A DNA stretch of 64,000 nt from JAQGMV01 sp035626595 (GTDB lineage Bacteria; Pseudomonadota; Gammaproteobacteria; Burkholderiales; SG8-41), in NCBI GenBank assembly GCA_035626595.1, contig DASPNJ010000032.1, forward strand, positions 39,096-103,095, written 5' to 3'. Within the stretch, counting starts at the first letter, position 1. Each line of letters opens with the position of its first letter. The translations under genes and the position numbers were made by a program. Shown here piece by piece: positions 42,219 through 50,487 of this stretch. Below the pieces are notes generated by a model. That model did no database searches. It worked only from the letters and a program-made list of their open reading frames with translations, and was not told the origin of the DNA.

Positions 42219-42868
42219 GCACGAGCGGCGCGCTGCGAGCGGCGTCACGGCTCGCGCCGCTCGCACGGCGCGGTGGAGGTGATTCGTCGATCCTCATGGT
42301 GCCGCAAAGCGTGTCATTGCCGCCGGAAACCCGCTTCGCGGCGGGCAGTCAACACACGACTACCCGCACACGAAGCGCCGGCAGCAATGACTGCGGCACA
42401 AATCGGCTCGCCGAATCACCTCCATCGCGTGCTCGGCCTTAGGGCGGTTTAACTGCAAAGCGTGAGACCGCCTCGCGGCGGCGATCCGAGCCGGCGCACC
42501 GAAACACAACTTCAACGTGACAGATCCGCCAGGCGTCGCGCTTGACGCCGCCAAGCGCGCGCGATGATCTACGGGCAGTAAATACTGCTTTGCGCGGGGA
42601 TTAGACATCCGCGGGGCGTCTCGTGTCGCCGCCTACGCCAACCTCATGGCTGATTCACGAGCCACTTCTCGCCGGGGCGTCTGGCGTAACGTGATCGACC
42701 GTGCGGTTGCTGGTCACACAGCCTCCTTTCAAGAGGTGTGACTGACAGCAACCTCTGTGCCTTGCAAGCGCATTAGCGTGCGACGTCCTCCGCGGTGTGG
42801 GTGGCGTAAGGAAGAGGCGGAACTGGCGGTCTGAACAAGTGGACCCGAACATCACTTGCACATGAAGC
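42199..42868. other. Gene-poor intergenic stretch of 670 bases
   Basis: No reading frame here has convincing coding character. It contains a GC-rich imperfect hairpin (around 42220-42285), one member of a 110-base inverted pair (42296-42405), and a segment near 42600-42860 of lower GC with no recognisable gene. No tRNA, terminator or CRISPR was seen. Confidence 0.6.
42296..42405 (+). repeat. 110-bp diverged repeat, plus-oriented copy
   Basis: Aligns by eye without gaps to the reverse complement of 43468-43577 at 83 of 110 positions. Shared blocks include CAGTCAACACACGAC and GCACACGAA. Its nature is unknown. Confidence 0.65.
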
Positions 42869-42985
42869 ATGCTCTTTCGATCAAGCCGCACCAAAGCCCT
42901 CATTCGCACCGTCGCCATAGCAGTGCTCTGGCTGACCATCGCGGGCACCGGCCTCGCTGCCGCGTTCTTTATCAGCTACCTGTAA
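42869..42985 (+). CDS. Possible 38-residue single-pass membrane miniprotein
   Basis: ATG-started frame with an arginine-rich end (MLFRSSRTKALIR) and one hydrophobic helix (TVAIAVLWLTIAGTGLAAAF). It is the same length as the 1563-1679 frame and shares the R[ST]V-(5)-[VL]W-(2)-IAG pattern at equal spacing. No good ribosome site is visible, and the frame lies in a repeat-rich region. The shared pattern makes a small family possible, but nothing shows expression. Confidence 0.35.
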   Translation: MLFRSSRTKALIRTVAIAVLWLTIAGTGLAAAFFISYL

Positions 42986-43040
42986 GCGGGCCGACGCATC
43001 ATTGTGGAGCGCAAAGAATGTGAAGGCGAATAACGATCGC

Positions 43041-43454
43041 TTAATCGCGGTAACGCGCGTGCGGAGACTCGCATCCCTCGATGAGCCGCTCGATGAAATC
43101 GCGAGGTATACCGTACGCCGGCGTGTACAGCGTCGCATGCGTGTTGTCGCCGTGGCGCCAGACCTGACCAACGACAACTGCTCGAGCGCTTATAAGCTCG
43201 TCGCTGTCACCCCAACGTCGCTCGACAATAAGTATCTCGTGAGTCTCGGGCCGATTTCGGCCGTTCACGCTGAGCGGCCCGGTCAATCCTTTGTAATTCT
43301 CGTTCGGCCGCCACGCGTTTCGTGCGATGCACCGCCCGACATCGGCATAGGCCGCAGTCGCGAAAACGTGATCGCTGCGGCCCCAATGCATCTGCATACA
43401 ACCAGGGTTGAACAAAGCGGCAGCTAGCAAGATAAGGGTCGCGTGCAGTCGCAA
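43041..43454 (-). CDS. Putative secreted lipoprotein
   Basis: From a TTG codon the protein reads LRLHATLILLAAALFNPGC, a lipoprotein-like signal with Cys at about 19. The mature part has HWGRSDHVFATAAYADVGRC, IARNAWRPNENYKGLTGPLS, ILIVERRWGD and VVGQVWRHGDNTHATLYTPA. The four visible cysteines and the aromatic strands suggest a small periplasmic domain. An in-frame extension upstream (to 43574) would read through the 110-base repeat and is judged artefactual. No family recognised. The start is uncertain because no ribosome-binding site is evident. Confidence 0.5.
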   Translation of the reverse strand: MRLHATLILLAAALFNPGCMQMHWGRSDHVFATAAYADVGRCIARNAWRPNENYKGLTGPLSVNGRNRPETHEILIVERRWGDSDELISARAVVVGQVWRHGDNTHATLYTPAYGIPRDFIERLIEGCESPHARYRD

Positions 43455-43467
43455 ACCAGAGTCTTGG

Positions 43468-43577
43468 CGACTTGTGCGGCAGTCCGTCGAGCGCGCGGTT
43501 CGTGTGCGGCCTGTCGTGTGTTGACTGGCTGCCGCGAACCGGATTTCGCGTTCGACGGACACGCTGTGCGGCACCAG
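43468..43577 (-). repeat. 110-bp diverged repeat, minus-oriented copy
   Basis: Reverse-complement partner of 42296-42405, about 75% identical by manual alignment. It lies just upstream of the lipoprotein-like gene and could provide its leader. Confidence 0.65.
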
Positions 43578-43664
43578 GCGGGCGACGGATCGGCTCTGAC
43601 GCCGCCACCGGTTGGAACTAGCGGTCGAAGGTTGACGATCAGCATACCCGATGCTTTTCCGAGC

Positions 43665-44435
43665 TCACCGCCAGGAGCGCCCGCCATCGATCGTGATGAC
43701 CGTGCCGGTCGTGTACGACGAGCGGTCCGAGCACAGGAACACGATCATGTTGACCACTTCGTCGACCGTGCCGAGGCGGCCGAACGGAAAACCGGTCGTG
43801 AGCTCGCGCCAGCGTTCCGCGCTGCCGAGCTCTTGTTGCGCGCGCGCACGCCAGCGCACGACCTGACGGTCGGTCTCGATCGCGCCGGGATTTATCCCGA
43901 CCACGCGCACGCCATACGCGGGACTGTCGGCGCCGAGCGCGCGCGTCATCGCCATCAGGCTCGCGTTGCCCATGCTGCCTGCGATGTAGCCCGCGCTCGG
44001 GCGCTCGCCGGCGGTCCCGATCACGTTCACGATGACGCCGCTCCTGCGCTCGCACATGTTGCGGTAGAGCTCGCGCGTGAGATTCACGAAACCGAACACC
44101 TTGAGGTCCCATGCCGCGCGCCACGTTTTCTCGTCGAGCGCGGTGACGGTGCCCTGGGGTATCGCGCCGGCGTTGTTCACCAGGATGTCCACGTCGCTGC
44201 AGGCGCGCGCGAGCGCGAGCACGTTGTCGCTCGACGCGAGATCCATCGCGTGACAGGTCACGTCGACAGGGTGGACCTCGTGGATCGTGCGCTTCGCGGC
44301 TTCGAGGTCCTGCGCGCTGCGCGAGGCGAGGTGCAGGTGACAGCCTTCGGCGGCGAGCGCGCGCGCCGCGCCGAAGCCGATTCCGCGCGAGCCGCCCGTG
44401 ACGAGCGCGGTGCGTCCCTTCAATCCGAGTTCCAT
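43665..44435 (-). CDS. SDR-fold protein with altered catalytic residues
   Basis: From MELGLKGRTALVTGGSRGIG this is an SDR by its cofactor loop, its NNAG motif (DVDILVNNAGAIPQGTV) and the C-terminal YTTGTVITIDGGRSW. However, the catalytic Ser position reads VNVIGTAGE, and the YxxxK motif reads GYIAGSMGNASLMAMTRAL. Tyr150 remains, but Lys is replaced by Ser154 and the Ser by Gly/Thr. Some SDR subgroups carry this YxxGS variant, so it may act on an unusual substrate or bind NAD(P)(H) without classical chemistry. A longer in-frame start is rejected because it is proline- and arginine-rich. It is divergent from the next gene. Confidence 0.85.
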   Translation of the reverse strand: MELGLKGRTALVTGGSRGIGFGAARALAAEGCHLHLASRSAQDLEAAKRTIHEVHPVDVTCHAMDLASSDNVLALARACSDVDILVNNAGAIPQGTVTALDEKTWRAAWDLKVFGFVNLTRELYRNMCERRSGVIVNVIGTAGERPSAGYIAGSMGNASLMAMTRALGADSPAYGVRVVGINPGAIETDRQVVRWRARAQQELGSAERWRELTTGFPFGRLGTVDEVVNMIVFLCSDRSSYTTGTVITIDGGRSWR

Positions 44436-44565
44436 GCGTTCATGCTCCGTACGGGTTCGCTGTGGCGCGATGCTAACACCGGGCCCTGGCCGCTTCGTCA
44501 ACCGGCCGGTGCGCCGGCGCGTTGAAGCCTTGCCATTCCGGCATCATCCATCGAGGACACCCAAC

Positions 44566-44874
44566 ATGAACAAACTGCTCACGACCCTCATTGCCGCCGC
44601 GTTCGCAGCGACCGCCGGCGCTGCCAGCGCCCAGACCGCCACCCCGGCAACGCCGGCCTCCCCGGCCAAAGGCGAAGCTGCCAAAGCGACGCCCGCGACG
44701 CCCGCGACGCCCGCAACGCCTGCGCCGTCGGCTTCGAAATCCGACAGCACCAACGCCAAAGCCGGCGAGCAAGGCGACACCACCACGAAAGGCAAGCGCA
44801 CCAAGAAGTCCAAGACCAAGTCGAAGTCCAAGAAGAAAGCGGACGACACGACGACCACGACCGCGCCCAAGTAA
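44566..44874 (+). CDS. Small secreted Ala/Thr/Pro- and Lys-rich protein
   Basis: MNKLLTTLIAAAFAATAGAA is a signal peptide with a likely cut after ASA. The mature part is ATPATPATPATPAP-type repeats (9-base ACGCCCGCG units in the DNA around 44689-44724), then a polar segment with SASKSDSTNAKAGEQGD, then a Lys/Ser/Thr tail (KRTKKSKTKSKSKKKADD). Such periplasmic or surface proteins are common in betaproteobacteria and are intrinsically disordered. A strong terminator follows immediately, showing a complete small transcription unit. Function unknown. Confidence 0.7.
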   Translation: MNKLLTTLIAAAFAATAGAASAQTATPATPASPAKGEAAKATPATPATPATPAPSASKSDSTNAKAGEQGDTTTKGKRTKKSKTKSKSKKKADDTTTTTAPK

Positions 44875-44897
44875 CGCGACCGTTTAAAGAGGTACCC

Positions 44898-44928
44898 AGA
44901 GGGGGCGATTCGCCCCCTCTTCGTTTTT
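44898..44928 (+). terminator. Rho-independent terminator after the small secreted protein gene
   Basis: AGAGGGGGCG-ATT-CGCCCCCTCT forms a 10-bp stem and is followed by TCGTTTTT. The stem and T-run are typical of an intrinsic terminator. Confidence 0.85.
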
Positions 44929-44968
44929 GCGGCGGCTTGCTAAGATGCGGCGAAACCAGGGAGGGACC

Positions 44969-45937
44969 ATGAAACGCACGCTCGCGCTTCTCGTCGCACT
45001 GTCCGCCGTGCTCGCGGGTGCCGTGCACGCCGCCGAGCAGTCGTACCCCACCCGGCCGATCCGCTGGATCGTCCCGATCCCGCCGGGCGCGACTGCCGAC
45101 ATCATCACGCGTCATGTCGCCGCGCGTTTGAGCGAAGCGCTCGGGCAGCAGGTCGTGGTCGACAACCGGCCGGGCGGCGTGTTCACCGTCGGCAGCGAGA
45201 TCGTCGCTAAAGCGCCGCGCGACGGCTACACGATCGGCACGCTGCTCACGCCGCACGTCGTCAATCCATTCGTGCTCAAGAACCTGCCGTACGACACCGA
45301 ACGCGATTTCACGCCGGTGTCGTTGATGGTGATCGTGCCCGGCGTGATGACGATGTACCCCGCCGTCGGCGCCAGCACGCTCAAGGACGTCATCGCGCTG
45401 GCGAAGGCCAAGCCGGGACAGCTCAACTACGGCTCGCCCGGTCAGCTCACTTCGGGGCACCTGTCGATGGAGCTGCTCAAGCTCCAGATGGGCATCGACA
45501 TCACCCACATTCCGTACAAGGGGGGCGCGCCGGCGATCATCGATCTCATCGGCGGGCGCGTACAGTTTCTGATCAGCGGACCGCCGGGCGTGCTCCCGCA
45601 CATCAATGCGGGGCGTCTGAAGCCGATCGCGGTCACCGCGGCCAAACGCTCGCCGGGGCTTCCGAATACGCCGACGTTCCAGGAATCGGGCGTCCCGGGT
45701 TTCGACACCTACGAATGGTACGGCGTGTTCTCTTCCGGCGGCATCCCGAAGCCCGTGCTCGCGAAGCTCTCGCGTGAGATCGCGCGCATCATCAAGCTGC
45801 CGGAGATGAGCAGCCACCTCTCGAATCAGGGCGCGCTGCCGGTGGGCAATTCCTCGGACGAATTCGCGGCGTTCGTGAAGAAGGAAATGGCGACGTGGGG
45901 CACGCTCGCGCGAAAGATCGGCTTGCGGCCGGACTAG
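44969..45937 (+). CDS. TctC/Bug-family periplasmic solute-binding protein
   Basis: The ATG is chosen after a clear CAGGGAGGGA site. The protein has a signal peptide (LALLVALSAVLAGAVHAA) then YPTRPIRWIVPIPPGATADI, VDNRPGGVFTVGSE, NYGSPGQLTSGHLS and IPYKGGAPAI. Its 322 residues fit the family. The gene stands alone between a terminator and the S46 peptidase gene, which follows after a short palindromic repeat. Ligand unknown. Confidence 0.9.
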   Translation: MKRTLALLVALSAVLAGAVHAAEQSYPTRPIRWIVPIPPGATADIITRHVAARLSEALGQQVVVDNRPGGVFTVGSEIVAKAPRDGYTIGTLLTPHVVNPFVLKNLPYDTERDFTPVSLMVIVPGVMTMYPAVGASTLKDVIALAKAKPGQLNYGSPGQLTSGHLSMELLKLQMGIDITHIPYKGGAPAIIDLIGGRVQFLISGPPGVLPHINAGRLKPIAVTAAKRSPGLPNTPTFQESGVPGFDTYEWYGVFSSGGIPKPVLAKLSREIARIIKLPEMSSHLSNQGALPVGNSSDEFAAFVKKEMATWGTLARKIGLRPD

Positions 45938-45947
45938 AGGCCGTAGT

Positions 45948-45963
45948 CCCCGCGTAGGCGGGG
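45948..45963. repeat. Short palindromic element CCCCGC-GTAG-GCGGGG
   Basis: Six-base stem with a GTAG loop, followed by GGATCCAGAAC as in the 22614 element (TATCCAGAAC). It lies between the Bug gene and the peptidase gene. Confidence 0.5.
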
Positions 45964-46001
45964 GATCCAGAACGTAGCGTGCCAGGGCAGGGGGGGCATC
46001 G

Positions 46002-48035
46002 ATGCGTGTACGAGGGGTTGCGGCACTGCTGTGCATCGCGTCGTGCGCCGCCGCCGAAGAAGGCATGTGGCCGCCGGCGTACGTGTCGCGCGCGCCGCTC
46101 GAACGCACGCTCGGCGTGCGGCTTTCGCCCGAGCTCGTGCAGCGCCTTCAGTGGTCCACGGTCAAATACGGCGGGGCGACCGCCTTCTTCGCTTCACCGC
46201 AGGGTCTGCTCGTCACCAACCACCACGTCGCGCTGCGCTGCATCCAGACCGTGTCCGCGCGGGAAACCAACTACCACGTGCGCGGCTTCGTCGCGCGCAC
46301 GCACGTCGAGGAGCTGCGATGCCCGGGCCAGGACGTGCGCGTACTCATGTCGTACGAGGACGTGACGTCGGAAATCTCGAAAGCGACCGCGGGCATTGCG
46401 GACGCCGACCGACCGCGCGCCGAAGCGCGGCACCATGCCGCGATCGAGCGCCGCTGCCACGAGGACACGGGGCTGCGCTGCGAAGTGGTGACGCTGTATG
46501 GCGGAGCGCGCCGGCTCCTCTACCGCTATCGCCTCTACGATGACGTGCGTCTCGTCGCTTCTCCCGAGTCCTCGATCGCGTACTTCGGCGGCGATCCGGA
46601 CAACTTCGAGTACCCGCGTTACGGACTCGACGTGACGCTGCTGCGCGTGTACGAGAACGGCGCGCCTGTGCGTCCGCCCGCGCACCTCGCGCTCGCCAGG
46701 GCGGCGCCGAGAGAGGGCGATGTCGCGATCGGCGTCGGCCACCCGTTTCGCACCAGTCGCGGGCTGCCGCTCGCGCAGCTCGAAACGCTGCGCGACGTGC
46801 ACCTGCCGCTCTACATCGCGGCGAACGATCACCGCATCAAGCTGCTTTCCGAGTTTCGCAAGAGCGGCGGGCCGGACGCCGCGCAGGGCACGAGGACGCT
46901 GCTCTTCAGCGCGCGCAACAGCTTCAAGCGCGACAACGGCTATCTCGCTGCGTTGCGCGCGCCGCAGACGCTGGCGGCGCAGCGTGTCGCGCTCGAACGT
47001 CTCGCCACAGCACTGCCGGAGGAGGGCCGCAGCACGCTTGCGGCGGTGCTCGCGGCCGCGGCCGATCTCGCCCGCAACGAGCGGGCGCGTGCGCGCGAGA
47101 GCTACTACGTTTCGCATTTCACGGGCTCGCGGCTGCTCGAATGGGCGGTTTTGCTCGTGCGCTGGGCGGGAGAGGTGGAGCGCCCGGAGGAAGAGCGCCT
47201 CGACGATTTCCGTGGTGGGCGTCTCGCGGCGACCGAACAATGGATACGCTCCGGTGTGCCGGTGTACCCGAGCGCGGAAACGGCGGTCCTTCGCGACCGC
47301 TGGGCCGAGCTGCCGCGGCAGATCGGAGCGGAACATCCTTACGCGGCCGCGGTGAAAACGCTCGATGCCGCAGCGCTGGTCAACGCCACGTCACTCGCCG
47401 ACCCGGCGGTACGGCGGAGCCTCCTCGCAGGCGGACCGCAGGCGATACGCGGATCGCAGGATCCACTGCTCGTCGCAGCGCGCGCACTGGAGCCGCACCT
47501 CTATCCGGTGCGCGCGCATTACGAGCGCGAGATCCGCGCGCCGCTCGCGCGGCTCGCCGCGGCGCTCGCGAAGCTCAAGTTCGCGGCGTACGGCGAAAAC
47601 CAGTACCCGGACGCCGAAGGCTCGCTGCGGTTTGCGTTCGGCCGCCTGGAAGGCTATGACGAAGACGGCATGCGTTATCCGTGGCACACCACGCTCGGTG
47701 GCATGTACGAGCGTGCCGAACGCGCCGGCAACGCCTCTCCCTGGTTCATTACGCAGACTTGGCGCAAGCTTCGCGCCAGCATCGACCCGGCGACGCCATA
47801 CAACTTCGTCGCCACGGTCGATCACCGCGGCGGCAACTCGGGCTCGCCGGTCGTCAACGTGCGCGGCGAATGGTTCGGCGTGCAGCACGACGGCAACCGG
47901 CAGAACTTCGGTACTCAATACGCCTACACGACCGAGCAGGCGCGCATGATCGCAGTCCACGCCGATGCGGTCCTCGAATGGCTGCGCGCGCGCTACGGCG
48001 CGACGGCGCTGATCGAAGAGATCCGCGGCCACTGA
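46002..48035 (+). CDS. S46-family dipeptidyl-peptidase (DPP7/DPP11-like)
   Basis: A secreted serine peptidase that removes dipeptides from peptide N-termini. The signal peptide is short (MRVRGVAALLCIASCAAA). The GMWPP start of the mature protein is typical of the family. The catalytic His lies in VTNHHVALRC (residues 74-75), the Asp in FGGDPDNFEYPR (about 196-206), and the Ser in GNSGSPVVN (611-615). The specificity segment reads FGVQHDGN, where DPP7 enzymes have FDGN and DPP11 enzymes have FDR, so hydrophobic (DPP7-like) specificity is expected. The length of 677 residues is normal. It is probably periplasmic and used for peptide nutrition. Confidence 0.88.
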   Translation: MRVRGVAALLCIASCAAAEEGMWPPAYVSRAPLERTLGVRLSPELVQRLQWSTVKYGGATAFFASPQGLLVTNHHVALRCIQTVSARETNYHVRGFVARTHVEELRCPGQDVRVLMSYEDVTSEISKATAGIADADRPRAEARHHAAIERRCHEDTGLRCEVVTLYGGARRLLYRYRLYDDVRLVASPESSIAYFGGDPDNFEYPRYGLDVTLLRVYENGAPVRPPAHLALARAAPREGDVAIGVGHPFRTSRGLPLAQLETLRDVHLPLYIAANDHRIKLLSEFRKSGGPDAAQGTRTLLFSARNSFKRDNGYLAALRAPQTLAAQRVALERLATALPEEGRSTLAAVLAAAADLARNERARARESYYVSHFTGSRLLEWAVLLVRWAGEVERPEEERLDDFRGGRLAATEQWIRSGVPVYPSAETAVLRDRWAELPRQIGAEHPYAAAVKTLDAAALVNATSLADPAVRRSLLAGGPQAIRGSQDPLLVAARALEPHLYPVRAHYEREIRAPLARLAAALAKLKFAAYGENQYPDAEGSLRFAFGRLEGYDEDGMRYPWHTTLGGMYERAERAGNASPWFITQTWRKLRASIDPATPYNFVATVDHRGGNSGSPVVNVRGEWFGVQHDGNRQNFGTQYAYTTEQARMIAVHADAVLEWLRARYGATALIEEIRGH

Positions 48036-48052
48036 AGCCGCTCAGGGAGGAA

Positions 48053-48071
48053 ATCCGGCTTTCGCCGGAAT
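48053..48071. repeat. Short palindromic element at a convergent gene junction
   Basis: TCCGGC-TTTC-GCCGGA stem-loop between the peptidase gene and the convergent MmgE/PrpD gene. The T-rich flank is too short for a clear intrinsic terminator, but it may slow transcription from both sides. Confidence 0.45.
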
Positions 48072-48076
48072 CACGA

Positions 48077-49453
48077 TTACACAGGGAACGCGTCCACGAT
48101 GGCGCGCGCTGCGTCGTCGGTGTCTTCGAGCCGTGCGACGACATCGGCGAGCCGGTCCGCCGCGGCCTCGCTCGCGCCGAGCCCGAACGCGAGGCAGCCG
48201 CGAAGCTTCGTCTTCAGCTCCGCTTCCGTCAGCGGCTCCTGTGGGCTGCCCTTGATCGTGTCGCTGGAGACTTCCACGACGCGGCCGGTCTTCAGCGTCA
48301 CCTTCACGCGCGCAGGCTCGATCGCGGTCGGATCGATCGCGGGATCGGACACCACGCGCGTCGCGTGCGCGAGTGCAACGACCTGCGGCTGCGTGATGGC
48401 GGCCTGCTGGTACGTGTGGAGATCGACTTTGCCGTCGGCGAGCGCGCGCGCGAAGCTGTAGGACGCGTTGAACTGCGCATGCACGACCGAGCCGCGCGAC
48501 GCATCGTACGGCTCGCCGACGGTGAGCCAGTTCACGTTACCCATGCCGATCTCGACGCGCTCGACCTCCTGCGCGCGCAGGCCGTCTTTATGGAGCTCGA
48601 TACCGAGCGCGATGGCGGTGTGATTGCAGCGGCAGCACGGATACGGCTTGAAGCTGTATTCCGGAATGCGCCAAGTGCTCCCGAGGCCTTCCACGAGCGC
48701 TTCGAGCTTCACCTCGCCGCGCTCGTACAGCGCGAACAGCCCGGCGTTGCCTTCCAGCGTGCGGCGCGTGCCGGTGAGGCCATCGGCGCCGAGCGCCGCG
48801 CCCACGACCGCATTGCGTGCCGCGAAACCCGCGCCCAGCCGCTTGGACAGCACGCCGTCGCGCATGCTTTGCGCCGACCCACTGGCCTGGTGATACGCCA
48901 TGCCCAGTGCGTTCACGAATCCATCGACGTCGAGCTGATGGAGACGTGCCGCACCCAGGCTCGCCGCGACGGTGCCGAAGATCATCGTCGGATGCCAGCC
49001 CTTGCCGAGGCTGTTGTAGCAGGCGAGCCCGAGACGTGCGTGCAGCTCCGCCGAGATCGCGAACGCGAGCAGGAAATCGTGCCCGGTGACGCGCCCGGTG
49101 TCCTCGGCGGTTGCCAGCAGCGCCGGCAGCGTGACACAGCTCGTGTGCACGCGCGCCGGATCGTGCTGGTCGTCGAAGTCGAGCGCGTGCGCGGCAGCGC
49201 CGTTCGCCATCGCCGCCGTTGGCGGGCTGTAGCGGCGTTTGCCGATGAGACCGGTCGCAGCGCCGGTCTGCTCCCAGCGGTGCAAGCGCGCGTTCAGCTC
49301 CGAGATGCCCGGTGCGCGCGCCGCGCCGCCGATCACGCCGAGCGTGTCGAGAATCAGCGCCTTCACGGTCGAGAGCACGTCGGGCGGAAGCTGCTCGTAG
49401 CGCCATGCCGCGACGTTCTCGCACAACGACCGCGTCAGGTTCTCCGTTTCCAT
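48077..49453 (-). CDS. MmgE/PrpD-family protein (2-methylcitrate dehydratase/cis-aconitate decarboxylase fold)
   Basis: Starting at METENLTRSLCENVAAWRYE, the protein contains VLSTVKALILDTLGVIGGAA, then ALDFDDQHDPARVHTSCVTLPA, where D-D-x-H contributes to the active site, and LGKGWHPTMIFGTVAASLGA. The end has LKTGRVVEVSSDTIKGSPQE. The family covers PrpD and IrgI/CAD-type enzymes that dehydrate or decarboxylate tricarboxylate-like acids. It has 458 residues. It is the third gene of an operon with a Bug receptor between two MmgE/PrpD paralogues; the overlap of roles suggests handling of a branched tricarboxylic acid. Confidence 0.87.
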   Translation of the reverse strand: METENLTRSLCENVAAWRYEQLPPDVLSTVKALILDTLGVIGGAARAPGISELNARLHRWEQTGAATGLIGKRRYSPPTAAMANGAAAHALDFDDQHDPARVHTSCVTLPALLATAEDTGRVTGHDFLLAFAISAELHARLGLACYNSLGKGWHPTMIFGTVAASLGAARLHQLDVDGFVNALGMAYHQASGSAQSMRDGVLSKRLGAGFAARNAVVGAALGADGLTGTRRTLEGNAGLFALYERGEVKLEALVEGLGSTWRIPEYSFKPYPCCRCNHTAIALGIELHKDGLRAQEVERVEIGMGNVNWLTVGEPYDASRGSVVHAQFNASYSFARALADGKVDLHTYQQAAITQPQVVALAHATRVVSDPAIDPTAIEPARVKVTLKTGRVVEVSSDTIKGSPQEPLTEAELKTKLRGCLAFGLGASEAAADRLADVVARLEDTDDAARAIVDAFPV

Positions 49454-49469
49454 CGCACGCCTTGTATCG

Positions 49470-50465
49470 TTACTTCGTGCCGCCGATCTGCGGGATGCGT
49501 GCGACCTTGACGACCTTCGCCCACTTGTCGATCTCATTCGCAATGAGACGCTCGAACTCGGCGGGTGTATTCGCAACCACCCGGTAGCCCTGTGAAGTCA
49601 GCTTGTCGCGGACCTGGTCTTTCTTGAGCGCGACGATGAGCTCCTGGTACACGCGCGCGACGATGTCTTTCGAGGTGCCCGCCGGCGCGAGCATGCCGAA
49701 CCAGGTCTCGACATCGAACCCCGGCAGACCGGATTCGGCGATCGTCGGGATATCCGGCACGACCGGTACCCGCTTCAAGCTGGTGACGCCCAGGCCCGTG
49801 AGCTTCCCTGATTTGACGAGCGGAAAGCCCGTCGGAAACGTGAGGAACGCAAGCTGCACCTGCCCGGCCATGACGTCCGCGGTGGCCTGGGGCGCGCCCT
49901 TGTACGGCACCATCACGATGTCCACGTTCGCGGTCGACTTGAAGAGCTCGCCGGCCAGATGCGAACCGACGCCAACGCCGCCGGCCCCATAGTTGAGCTG
50001 TCCCGGCTTGGACTTCGCCAGCGCGACGAGCTGGCTCACGGTTTTCGCCGGCACGCTCGGGTGCGCCGCGAAAAGATACGGTGTCGCGCCGATCAGCGTG
50101 ACGGGCGCGAGATCCTTCTTCGCATCGTACGGCACCTTCGCGTACACGCTTGGGTTGATCGTGAAGGACGACGAGACCATCACCAGCGTATGCCCATCGG
50201 GGTTGCTGTTCACCGCCGCTTCGGTGCCGATCATGCCGCCGGCGCCGGGCCGGTTGTCCACCACGAACTGCTTCCCGAGCTGACCCGAGAGCTCCTGGGC
50301 CATCAGTCGCGCCGCGATGTCGGTGCCGCTGCCCGGCGGGAACACCACAATCATCCTGACCGGTCTGACCGGATAGTCCAGTGCGGCCGCGGCATAAGCC
50401 GCGGGTGCGGCCATGGAACCGCTCAGTGCCAGCGCTGCGCCCACACACGCGAAGCGTGCTTCCAT
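49470..50465 (-). CDS. TctC/Bug-family periplasmic solute-binding protein
   Basis: A CAGGAG site nine bases upstream supports the ATG for MEARFACVGAALALSGSMAA, a signal peptide cut after AYA. YPVRPVRMIVVFPPGSGTDI, VDNRPGAGGMIGTE, NYGAGGVGVGSHLAGE and VPYKGAPQA are the Bug motifs. It lies between two MmgE/PrpD genes on the same strand, 22 bases after one and 16 before the other, so it probably captures their substrate, a di- or tricarboxylate. Length 331 residues. Confidence 0.9.
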   Translation of the reverse strand: MEARFACVGAALALSGSMAAPAAYAAAALDYPVRPVRMIVVFPPGSGTDIAARLMAQELSGQLGKQFVVDNRPGAGGMIGTEAAVNSNPDGHTLVMVSSSFTINPSVYAKVPYDAKKDLAPVTLIGATPYLFAAHPSVPAKTVSQLVALAKSKPGQLNYGAGGVGVGSHLAGELFKSTANVDIVMVPYKGAPQATADVMAGQVQLAFLTFPTGFPLVKSGKLTGLGVTSLKRVPVVPDIPTIAESGLPGFDVETWFGMLAPAGTSKDIVARVYQELIVALKKDQVRDKLTSQGYRVVANTPAEFERLIANEIDKWAKVVKVARIPQIGGTK

Positions 50466-50487
50466 CTGATGCATCTCCTGTAAGTGA

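Noticed and set aside
42296..42480. Possible integron attC site (TTTAACTGCAAAGCGTGAGAC resembles an attC right end).
   Set aside because: The core would be GTGAGAC instead of GTTRRRY, no matching left core was found within about 140 bases, and no integrase gene lies in the window.
43455..43574. A 40-codon N-terminal extension of the lipoprotein-like gene.
   Set aside because: It is read from the 110-base repeat; the sister copy gives a similar peptide without any gene following, so it is more likely non-coding.
44689..44724. The ACGCCCGCG tandem units as a mobile or regulatory repeat.
   Set aside because: They are codon-level repeats that encode the Ala-Thr-Pro linker of a secreted protein and are explained by that.
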